This document shows, in pieces, positions 7,501-14,431 of a stretch of 35,717 nucleotides of DNA. The translations under genes and the position numbers were made by a program. Source of the stretch: Planctomycetota bacterium (GTDB taxonomy: Bacteria; Planctomycetota; Phycisphaerae; UBA1845); NCBI GenBank assembly GCA_024275565.1, contig JAJRYY010000077.1:1-35717 (forward strand). Reading direction: 5' to 3'. The notes below the pieces were generated by a model. It was not told where the DNA came from and did no database searches. It worked only from the letters and a program-made list of their open reading frames with translations. Numbering within the stretch: position 1 is the stretch's first letter; each line of letters begins with the position of its first letter.

Positions 7501-8283
7501 TCAGGAACCGACGGCGCAGCTTGGACCATCGCAATCAAAAAAGCTGCAATCCGCCAGAGAATTCGATGCAGGATTCGCACCCGCTGCCGCGTTCATTTCC
7601 GACTCGAACACAGCCAGATAATGCTGGATCCGAGACACCGGGTCATCGAGCAGTCCGCCGAAATGACGCGTGGGATCGTTGTAGATCAATCGGACCGGAA
7701 TCTCCGAAATCCGCAATCCAGCCCGCCACGCCTGAACCCAGAACTGCATCGGCATCGCGTATCCTGGGACGGTAATCGAAAAATTCCGCAGGCAATCAAC
7801 GCGATAGGCCTTGAATCCACAAAATCCGTCCGTAATACTGAGTCCGAGTCGATCGTTCAGCATCTTCGTCACACGCTGATTGATCGCACGCCGGTCCGCC
7901 GGGGGAACATCCGGTGCGTCAAACTCGTACAAATACCGCGAACCGCTGATAATGTCGCAGTCGTCCCGCTCAGCAGCCTCGGTAAATCGGGGTAAAAACG
8001 CCGGCTCGTGCTGCTCGTCGCAGTCCATGGTGATAAGCCAGTCAAAATTCTCGCGGATGGCGTATGAGAACGCACTGGCGAGGCTTGCACCGTATCCACG
8101 GTTCTCCGGATGGCGAATCACGGAGATCCCATCCTCTTTTTCGAGCAGTTTTGCTGTCGAATCTGTGGAACCGTCGTCGATGACGAGAATATGAGGCAGG
8201 TACTCCCTCGATCGCTGGAGAACCTTGGATAGATACTGCTCTTCATTGTAGACAGGGATGGCGAGCAAAAAGCGCTGTGACAA
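7501..8283 (-). CDS. Family 2 glycosyltransferase (polyprenyl-phosphate sugar transferase-like)
   Basis: The protein has 260 residues with a single GT-A domain. LLAIPVYNEEQYLSKVL begins the nucleotide-binding fold. VIDDGSTDST and ENRGYGASLASAF follow, and ITMDCDEQHEP contains the DxD-type metal motif. The order and spacing match dolichyl/undecaprenyl-phosphate mannose or glucose synthases. It lacks the C-terminal membrane helices of the GtrB type, so it is probably cytosolic or peripheral. The start is TTG8283: an in-frame TAG lies five codons upstream, and GGAG sits 7 nt before the TTG. It is divergent from the TPR lipoprotein gene. The acceptor and sugar cannot be told from sequence. Confidence 0.88.
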   Translation of the reverse strand: MSQRFLLAIPVYNEEQYLSKVLQRSREYLPHILVIDDGSTDSTAKLLEKEDGISVIRHPENRGYGASLASAFSYAIRENFDWLITMDCDEQHEPAFLPRFTEAAERDDCDIISGSRYLYEFDAPDVPPADRRAINQRVTKMLNDRLGLSITDGFCGFKAYRVDCLRNFSITVPGYAMPMQFWVQAWRAGLRISEIPVRLIYNDPTRHFGGLLDDPVSRIQHYLAVFESEMNAAAGANPASNSLADCSFFDCDGPSCAVGS

Positions 8284-8306
8284 GGTGAAACTCCGCTATG
8301 AACAGG

Positions 8307-8336
8307 TTGATACCTGGTTGTGCAATTAGGTAAGAT
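8307..8336 (+). promoter_or_regulatory. Candidate sigma70-type promoter for the TPR lipoprotein gene
   Basis: TTGATA at 8307-8312 and TAAGAT at 8331-8336 are separated by 18 nt. This would start transcription near 8343 and leave a leader of about 200 nt before the ATG at 8547. It is supported by consensus match only. Confidence 0.3.
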
Positions 8337-8418
8337 AACTGGTCCCAAGCTATGAAACATGGTATAACGCGGTACTGATAAATCAACCAGACAGCCTGCA
8401 AACCCCGGGTCCGAATAT

Positions 8419-8482
8419 GATGAGGGATCAGGACAAGGCCCGATCCTGTTGATGAGGAATCAGGACGAAACCCGATCATTCA
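8419..8482. repeat. 32-bp tandem duplication
   Basis: Two adjacent 32-bp units lie at 8419-8450 and 8451-8482. Both read GATGAGGxATCAGGACxAxx followed by CCCGATC, and they diverge in the last few bases. They lie in the 263-bp divergent intergenic region between the GT2 and TPR genes, downstream of the candidate promoter, so they would be in the leader RNA of the TPR gene. Confidence 0.7.
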
Positions 8483-8502
8483 AGGCAAAACCTCCGAGCA
8501 TA

Positions 8503-8530
8503 AGCTCAAGACAAAAAGCTCAAGACAAAA
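8503..8530. repeat. 14-bp perfect tandem duplication
   Basis: AGCTCAAGACAAAA occurs twice head to tail at 8503-8516 and 8517-8530, just upstream of the TPR lipoprotein start codon. This is the second separate tandem duplication in this intergenic region. Confidence 0.75.
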
Positions 8531-8546
8531 ACAGACAACATCCTAC

Positions 8547-9626
8547 ATGTCCGATTTGAACAACAATCCACGCGTCAGAATCGCCGCAAGCCACGCCCTC
8601 CAGCCAGTGCTTGTACTCGCGCTGATGCTAACGCTCACTGCATCGCCCGGCTGCCAGAACGTCGAATCCCGCCTGAACACCTATCGTGCTACCAAACACA
8701 TCGACCGTGGGCAGGAATTCCTGGAAAAAGACGACCTCGAAGCAGCCAGAATTGCGTTTGAGCAGGCAGTTCGCCTCGATTCGCAGATGGCAGAAGCCCA
8801 TTCCGCCCTTGGCGACATTTATCGTCGAATGGGTGAAATCAGTAAGGCAATCACTGCTTATGGTAATGCAGTCAGTGCTAACCCTTATTCCTTCAGCGAT
8901 ACCTTTAGTCTCGCGCAACTTTACCATTACTCCAAACGCCTTCGCGATGCCGTGGAGGTGTATCTTGCGGCTGTTGACCTCCGCCCGGACGATTACAACG
9001 CCCAGCTAAGCCTTGGCGTCTGCTATCAGCAGCTCAGCGAACCCACCATGGCAGTCGAACGATTCAACAAAGCCATCGATGTGGACCCCGACCGCGCACA
9101 CGCCTATGTCAACCTCGGCGTCGCACTCGAATCGCAGGGCAAGCACTACGAAGCCATCTCGGCCTATAAAGCATCACTGGAACGCGACAACCATCAGCCC
9201 CTCGTTCTGGTCAATCTGGCCAACACCTTCATGAAGCAGGGTCGCCTCAAAATCGCCCGCGCGACCCTCGAGCAGGGCATCATGATGGATCCAACCCTGG
9301 CGGCTGCCCACGAAGCCAAGGGGTATTGTCTTTTTCGTATGAAATTGTATGACGAGGCGGCCACTGCGTATCAGGACGCGCTGAGTCTCGATAATCGCCT
9401 CGCCAAAGCCCACGCCGGACTCGGGGCGATCAATATGCTGGAATTTGCACAAGACGACACAAAACTCGCCATGCGGGACTCAGCCCTGGAGCATTGGCAT
9501 CGCTCGCTGGAAATTGACCCCAACCAGACGCGCATCCGCAATCTGCTGCAAAAATACGCCCCCTCGAACAACTCGGCTGACCCCTATAAAGCCCTGCTTG
9601 GCAACGACCCCGACGAAAACCGCTGA
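8547..9626 (+). CDS. TPR-repeat lipoprotein
   Basis: The protein has 359 residues. The N-terminus has a basic start (RVRIAASHAL), a hydrophobic core (VLVLALMLTLTA) and a cysteine at position 36 (SPGC), a plausible if imperfect lipobox. The mature protein would be anchored to a membrane facing the periplasm. From about residue 48 to 340 there are seven or eight TPRs, for example DLEAARIAFEQAVRLDSQMA, EISKAITAYGNAVSANP, EPTMAVERFNKAIDVDPDRA and LYDEAATAYQDALSLDN. TPRs build binding surfaces and no enzymatic domain is present. The role is likely scaffolding of an envelope complex (inference). It stands alone on the plus strand, with short tandem repeats on both sides. Confidence 0.85.
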   Translation: MSDLNNNPRVRIAASHALQPVLVLALMLTLTASPGCQNVESRLNTYRATKHIDRGQEFLEKDDLEAARIAFEQAVRLDSQMAEAHSALGDIYRRMGEISKAITAYGNAVSANPYSFSDTFSLAQLYHYSKRLRDAVEVYLAAVDLRPDDYNAQLSLGVCYQQLSEPTMAVERFNKAIDVDPDRAHAYVNLGVALESQGKHYEAISAYKASLERDNHQPLVLVNLANTFMKQGRLKIARATLEQGIMMDPTLAAAHEAKGYCLFRMKLYDEAATAYQDALSLDNRLAKAHAGLGAINMLEFAQDDTKLAMRDSALEHWHRSLEIDPNQTRIRNLLQKYAPSNNSADPYKALLGNDPDENR

Positions 9627-9638
9627 GATGCCGTCCGC

Positions 9639-9713
9639 CGGGCCTGCCGGGCTCCCTTGCTGACGGGCTTGCCGGTTCCCTTTGCAGCCGGGCTTGTCGG
9701 GTTCCCTTGCTGC
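9639..9713. repeat. 25-bp tandem repeat, three units
   Basis: Units lie at 9639-9663, 9664-9688 and 9689-9713, each following CGGGCxTGxCGGxxTCCCTT plus GCxxx. The array starts 12 nt after the stop of the TPR lipoprotein gene. The rest of the 301-bp gap to the thiolase gene holds a promoter candidate and nothing else recognisable. Confidence 0.75.
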
Positions 9714-9815
9714 GGGGTCTTGCCCTTCGCTCTGACTCCTTGCCGTCTGCTTCAAACCGACAGGCAGCCTGACTTTGGCTACATGTTTCTGGGGATGCGC
9801 GGTTGGCTTACACGA

Positions 9816-9844
9816 TTGACCCCTGGTCCGTCCGGGCGTAAAAT
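9816..9844 (+). promoter_or_regulatory. Sigma70-type promoter upstream of the thiolase gene
   Basis: TTGACC at 9816-9821 and TAAAAT at 9839-9844 are spaced by exactly 17 nt, each matching the consensus hexamer at five of six positions. Transcription would begin near 9851, about 75 nt before the chosen ATG of the thiolase gene. It is supported by sequence match only. Confidence 0.5.
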
Positions 9845-9927
9845 ATGGACATAGCTATAGTCATGTAGTCTATATCTGCCTATCGTTCGTGGATATCGAG
9901 ATCGGACAGGACCAATCAGGTAAAATC

Positions 9928-11130
9928 ATGCAATTCGAAAAAGCTTTCATACCCTATGGTGGATACTGGTCGACACCTTTTTGCAAGTGGCAGGGGAGCT
10001 TCAGCCATTTGCACGCGATGCGTTTCGCGGCATCGGTCGCTCGTGAAGCTCTCGAAGAGCGTCACATTTCATCGGAGGACATTGACGGGATATCCGTGGG
10101 ATGCACGGTCCCTCAGCGGTCCGGGTTCTATGGTGGTCCCTGGCTGGCGGGATTGATTGGCGCTTCCCATATGACTGGTCCTATCATCAGTCAGGCATGC
10201 GCGACGTCTGCCCGTGTCATCGTTGGTGCTGCGATGGAGGTTGAGATGGGTTCGCATACGGCTGTGCTTGGTATTCTCTGCGATCGCACCAGCAATTCTC
10301 CCCACATATATTATCCGAATCCTACGGCTGCCGGTGGTATTGGCGAGAAGGAGGACTGGGTTTGGGATAATTTCAGTTTTGATCCATTTGCGAAGAACTC
10401 CATGTTTGAGACGGCGGAGAACGTTGCGAAGATCGCCGGGATTGATCGAGCTGCTCAGGACGAGGTTGTCCTGATGCGGTACCAGCAGTATCAGGATGCC
10501 CTCAAGGACAAGGCTGCGTTCTTGAAGCGCTTCATGAAACTGCCATTCGACGTTTCGGACTCCTCCAACCGCAAGGTGCTTTACAGCCTTGAGGGTGACG
10601 AAGGTGTATTTCCTACGACGGCTGAGGGACTTGCAAAACTCAGGCCCATCGCCGATGGTGGATCCGTTACATTTGGAAATCAAACGCATCCGGCGGATGG
10701 GAACGCGGGCCTGCTCATCACGACAAGAGATAAGGCAGCGGAACTAAGCCGTGATCGAAACGTGACGGTGCGTTTCATCTCGTTCGGCCAGGCGAGGGCT
10801 GACAAAGGTCTCATGCCCATGGCCAACGTTCCTGCGTCGCGGCAGGCGCTCGATCGTGCGGGCATCCGTCTGGATGGTGTCAAGGCCATCAAGACGCACA
10901 ATCCATTCGCGATCAATGATCTCTATTTCGCCCAGACCATGGGGATCGAAGTGTCGGAAATGAATCGCTTTGGCAGCTCCCTCGTGTGGGGGCATCCACA
11001 AGCACCTACTGGCGCCCGGTCGATTATTGAGCTGATTGAAGAGCTTGTCCTTGCTGGCGGCGGATATGGGTTGTTCACCGGCTGTGCTGCGGGCGATACG
11101 GCGATGGCGGTTGTCATCAAAGTTGAATAA
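9928..11130 (+). CDS. Thiolase-superfamily protein, divergent (acetyl-CoA acetyltransferase-like)
   Basis: The protein has 400 residues and the thiolase fold. Nucleophilic Cys91 lies in SQACATSARVI, at the same position as Cys89-91 of classical thiolases. This supports ATG9928 over the upstream GTG at 9889. H356 lies in WGHPQAPTGAR (canonical GHPxGxSGAR), and the second catalytic cysteine C386 is in FTGCAAGDTAM. The canonical NEAF loop reads H324-N325-P-F, closer to the HDCF type of SCP2-like thiolases, and the usual CxGGG glycines are replaced. It probably condenses or cleaves acyl-CoAs, though an atypical substrate is likely. It has its own promoter candidate, no neighbouring beta-oxidation genes, and is convergent with the PEP carboxylase gene. 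Confidence 0.82.
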   Translation: MQFEKAFIPYGGYWSTPFCKWQGSFSHLHAMRFAASVAREALEERHISSEDIDGISVGCTVPQRSGFYGGPWLAGLIGASHMTGPIISQACATSARVIVGAAMEVEMGSHTAVLGILCDRTSNSPHIYYPNPTAAGGIGEKEDWVWDNFSFDPFAKNSMFETAENVAKIAGIDRAAQDEVVLMRYQQYQDALKDKAAFLKRFMKLPFDVSDSSNRKVLYSLEGDEGVFPTTAEGLAKLRPIADGGSVTFGNQTHPADGNAGLLITTRDKAAELSRDRNVTVRFISFGQARADKGLMPMANVPASRQALDRAGIRLDGVKAIKTHNPFAINDLYFAQTMGIEVSEMNRFGSSLVWGHPQAPTGARSIIELIEELVLAGGGYGLFTGCAAGDTAMAVVIKVE

Positions 11131-11183
11131 TCAGGTTCGCGACGGGTGTCTTGAATTTCGCGATGGGGATATGGAGCGCGGAA

Positions 11184-11243
11184 GTTTCCCTGATGAATTC
11201 CCTGCTTCCCTGATGAGTCCCCCGTTTCCCTGATGAATCCCCC
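11184..11243. repeat. 20-bp tandem repeat, three units
   Basis: Units lie at 11184-11203, 11204-11223 and 11224-11243, each of the form GxTTCCCTGATGAxTxCCCx. They lie in the 262-bp gap between the convergent thiolase and PEP carboxylase genes. Confidence 0.8.
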
Positions 11244-11264
11244 TTTGAGGAGATGCGGAGACAT

Positions 11265-11281
11265 GGTCCGCACAGCGGACC
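11265..11281. terminator. Short GC-rich hairpin between convergent genes
   Basis: GGTCCGC at 11265-11271 and GCGGACC at 11275-11281 pair perfectly around a 3-nt loop. It lies between the convergent thiolase and PEP carboxylase genes, so a termination role is possible. There is no T-tract, so this is tentative. It could be part of another dispersed repeat. Confidence 0.3.
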
Positions 11282-11369
11282 CTACGGCGCCAATAATGTC
11301 ACCGGGGAATAATGCCCCAACGACATCATGCCCCGACAGGATGAGTCCACCCATAGGGGTAAAGAGCGG

Positions 11370-11415
11370 TGAACCCGTACTCTGCATCGCGGTTAACCCG
11401 TACTCTGCATCGCGG
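11370..11415. repeat. 23-bp tandem duplication at the 3' end of ppc
   Basis: The last seven codons and stop of the PEP carboxylase gene (11393-11415) are duplicated directly downstream at 11370-11392. The two copies differ at one position: the TAA stop in the first copy reads TCA in the second. The functional stop is at 11393-11395. Confidence 0.85.
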
Positions 11416-14089
11416 CTGCTATTCCGTTTATGCTTGCGAAGAGCACCGGCCGTAATCGCGATTTCTCCGCCTTGTCGGAAATGGCGTATCGCCGGAGCAA
11501 CTCCACCTGCAACAGGTTGAGTAGATCTGTGAGGCCGTTGCGCTGCTCGATGGATCGCTGGATGACAGGGTTGTTGTCGAGGATCTCCTGTTGGCCGGTG
11601 ATCCGCAGTATCGCCGTGCGGGCGAGCTGAAACTCCGCCGAGACGCGTTCGAAATGTCTGGACGCATCTTGACCATTGTCGCGGGAAAGCTCATCGTACT
11701 GGCGTGCGATGTCCAGCCGCGCACGAGCCATCTCCTGCTGAGCGTTGTTAATTACCCCCCGGAAATATTCCCACTCCTTATACCAGCGGCTTAGTATGCT
11801 GATGTTTTCTTGAGACTCTGCGATGGCTTCGCTGAGCGCGGTGCCGATTCCGTACCACCCTGGAACATTGATGCGCATCTGAGTCCAGGAGAAAACCCAT
11901 GGAATGGCGCGGAGGTTCTCAAAATGCACAGCGCCGCCTGATCTGGACACTGGTCGCGAGGCGATCGGCAAAGCGCTGATATGTGCGATTGGTGACACCT
12001 TGGTAAACCAGTCCCAGAAAGAGGGGTCGTCAATCAGTTCCCGATAGGCCGCCATCGCGCGATCACTCAACCGTACCATGAGTTGCTCGTCCGCGCTGGC
12101 ACGCGACTCGGGGGCTGACGAGGCCTCGGATTCTGCAAGGATGGTGGCGCTGACCAACTGTTCGAGATGTCGGTGGGCGATGTCCGGGATCGCGTAGCGA
12201 AACGAAATGACCTCACCCTGCTCGGTCATTCGAATCCCTCCGTTTCGGCTGTCGGGGGGTGTCGCCTGGATCGCGCGATTGGATCGTCCGCCGCCCCGCC
12301 CCACCGTTCCACCTCTTCCATGGAAGAAGCGAAATCTCACATCCTTGTTTCGACATACTCCTGCAAGTTTTGACATGGCGGCTTGAAGAACCCAGCTCGA
12401 CATGAGAAAGCCGCCGTCCTTGTTGCTGTCTGAATAGCCCAGCATGATTTCTTGAAACTGCCCACGAGATTCTATGTGTTTTCTGTAGACAGGGTTGGCC
12501 AACATGCCATTCAGCAGGTCGGGAGCATGGTCGAGATCGTCGATCGTTTCGAATAATGGCACGATATCCATGACGGCACAATGCGTCAGGCGCATCAACC
12601 ACAAGACTTCCAAGACGTCGCTGACGCTGTTGGTCATGCTGATGATGTAACTGCCGAACGCCTGTAGATCGTGTCTGCACGTTTGTTCGATGATGCGGAG
12701 AACCCTGAGAAGCTCGTGTGTTGTGTCGCTGACATCTTCGATGCCGGGGCTGTCCAGGGTAGTGTGTTCTATCGACCTGCATAGTATATCGACCCTGCCT
12801 GCTTCCCCCAGCGACCGGTAGTCCTTGCATACGCCGGTGTGTGCCATTAGTTCTGCGACAACCTGTTCATGGACATCGCTATGCTGGCGAATGTCGAGTG
12901 CGGCCAGGTGAAAACCGAATGCCTTTGCTTGAATCAGCAGATCTGCTAGGCCGCTGGAGTCGACGATTTCGGCGAGTTTCATCTGGTGCAGGCTATCGGT
13001 GAGCAGTTCGAGGTCTGCCACAAATGCCTCGGCGGAGTAGACCGTGTGGTCGTCGGTAACGGGGGTCAACCGGCTTCGCATTTCAGCTATTTTCAGGCGA
13101 AATGGTTCATGCTTTAGCCGCGCTGAATACTCGTCACGAACAAGATCAGTCAGTTGATCGGGTTGTACTCTCGCAGTCAGTTCTCTGGGAATGGAAAGTC
13201 GCCGCTCTGACAGACTGAGCAATTGCATCAACTCGTTGAGCTTTCCATCGTAGAGATCGATGGCTGCCTGACGATGAAGCCGGAGGCTTTCCAGCGTCAT
13301 CTCGAAGGTCACCAGTGGATTCCCATCTCGATCTCCACCAATCCACGTTCGGTATCGCACGATGGCAGGTAACTCCGGTCGGACGTTGAAGTGTTGCTGG
13401 ATGGCATCTGCCACGTCCCGAGAAATTCGAGGGATGACATGCCAGATTGAATCCGTCAGGAAATACAGCGATGCGACGATCTCCTCTAGAACGCTGAGGC
13501 GTTCGATGCGCACCTCATCTGAACCGTACAGCAGGAGCGTGGATTGTCGGATCGTATTTTCGATGTGTGTCTTTGCGGGTATGTCATTGGAAGTCTCGCC
13601 CAGTTTGAGCAGGCATTCGGCAATCTCGCGATGCCTCCGCAGGAGTGTGCGACGACGGGACTCGGTTGGATGGGCTGTCAAGGTCGGCTGAATATCAATG
13701 CGTCCAATAATGCCCATGACATCGTCGTAAGACATGCCTCGTGACTTGAGCCTTGAAACCGCGTCCGCGATAGATTCCTTGCGGGGTGCGTGCGGGGTGG
13801 CTTCACGCTGCCGGAAGCGATTGATTCGTATGATGGCGACCTTTTCCGCCTGATTACGCAGATGGAAACGCAAAGTCAGTGACTTGATGAGCTCACGAAT
13901 GTCATCAAGCGTGAGTTTATTGATCCGTTCACGCGCGTCGTGGTACGCGTTGTTCTGGCCCTCCTGGCAGAGCCGCAACAACTGGTCACATGCCTGCGTA
14001 TGCCCCGTCGGACCTAAACGATCAAGCACGTCGGCCTGGATCGCTGTCAAGCGCTGAATGTCAGCGTCAAGCTGTTTGTTTTTTACCAT
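11393..14089 (-). CDS. ppc: Phosphoenolpyruvate carboxylase
   Basis: This 898-residue enzyme has the normal bacterial length (E. coli 883). It carboxylates PEP with bicarbonate to oxaloacetate, replenishing the TCA cycle. All signature motifs are present in order: catalytic H140 in PTLTAHPTES, the YRTWIGGDRDGNP loop, GYSDSNKDGG, FFHGRGGTVGRGGG, and RAIPWVFSWTQ near the C-terminus. The protein ends INGIAAAMQSTG, close to the canonical INGIAAGMRNTG, whose carboxy terminus contributes to the allosteric (aspartate) site. The ATG at 14089 is followed by a typical polar N-terminus. The gene stands alone, with a 342-bp gap upstream. Its 3' end carries a 23-bp tandem duplication that does not alter the reading frame. 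Confidence 0.97.
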   Translation of the reverse strand: MVKNKQLDADIQRLTAIQADVLDRLGPTGHTQACDQLLRLCQEGQNNAYHDARERINKLTLDDIRELIKSLTLRFHLRNQAEKVAIIRINRFRQREATPHAPRKESIADAVSRLKSRGMSYDDVMGIIGRIDIQPTLTAHPTESRRRTLLRRHREIAECLLKLGETSNDIPAKTHIENTIRQSTLLLYGSDEVRIERLSVLEEIVASLYFLTDSIWHVIPRISRDVADAIQQHFNVRPELPAIVRYRTWIGGDRDGNPLVTFEMTLESLRLHRQAAIDLYDGKLNELMQLLSLSERRLSIPRELTARVQPDQLTDLVRDEYSARLKHEPFRLKIAEMRSRLTPVTDDHTVYSAEAFVADLELLTDSLHQMKLAEIVDSSGLADLLIQAKAFGFHLAALDIRQHSDVHEQVVAELMAHTGVCKDYRSLGEAGRVDILCRSIEHTTLDSPGIEDVSDTTHELLRVLRIIEQTCRHDLQAFGSYIISMTNSVSDVLEVLWLMRLTHCAVMDIVPLFETIDDLDHAPDLLNGMLANPVYRKHIESRGQFQEIMLGYSDSNKDGGFLMSSWVLQAAMSKLAGVCRNKDVRFRFFHGRGGTVGRGGGRSNRAIQATPPDSRNGGIRMTEQGEVISFRYAIPDIAHRHLEQLVSATILAESEASSAPESRASADEQLMVRLSDRAMAAYRELIDDPSFWDWFTKVSPIAHISALPIASRPVSRSGGAVHFENLRAIPWVFSWTQMRINVPGWYGIGTALSEAIAESQENISILSRWYKEWEYFRGVINNAQQEMARARLDIARQYDELSRDNGQDASRHFERVSAEFQLARTAILRITGQQEILDNNPVIQRSIEQRNGLTDLLNLLQVELLRRYAISDKAEKSRLRPVLFASINGIAAAMQSTG

Positions 14090-14431
14090 GTCACCCTTCG
14101 ATTAGCCGACCTGATGGATCTTGACGTCACATGAAGCCAACCCCATCGTCACCGCTCTGTTCAAGCATAAGCTCCAAACTCAGGTTGGGAAGTATGCGTG
14201 ATGCATCGTAAGCCGCAATCGCGCCAACTCGTTGTCTGGTTCCGGGCCGGGCAGAATTCCTGCCTTCGCATCTACCATCTCTATCCTCGACGAACGCATA
14301 ATTTGAGAGGAGGTTCATGCCAATATTGCAAGGTTTTGAGTTTTCGCTCCTGGTTTCCTTGCAAAGTATGCACCCTGGCGATCGGTATTTTACGCTCAGA
14401 CTGAAGCGTAGCTAATGTTTTTCGGGGACGA
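14090..14431. other. 342-bp intergenic region upstream of ppc
   Basis: The stretch separates the ppc start from the end of the kinase gene, both on the minus strand. It contains no convincing conserved gene. A short plus-strand ORF (14317-14415) with a good ribosome binding site is the only coding candidate. A minus-strand 63-codon ORF here has no such site. The ppc promoter should lie in this region but no clear hexamers were identified. Confidence 0.5.
14317..14415 (+). CDS. Possible small ORF, 32 residues
   Basis: An ATG at 14317 preceded by AGGAGG with a 4-nt gap opens a 32-codon frame starting MPILQGFEFSLLVSLQS and ending in a basic tail RLKRS. The strong ribosome binding site is the only support. 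It is antisense to both neighbours and overlaps no other gene. It may be chance. Confidence 0.15.
   Translation: MPILQGFEFSLLVSLQSMHPGDRYFTLRLKRS

Noticed and set aside
6619-7995. A long plus-strand ORF (458 codons) across the BshC-like and GT2 genes
   Set aside because: It is antisense to two genes with recognisable motifs and reads through the palindromic repeat. The translation is rich in Arg, His and Pro with no domain.
14127-14318. A minus-strand 63-codon ORF upstream of ppc
   Set aside because: It has no ribosome binding site, no recognisable domain and a composition like intergenic sequence.
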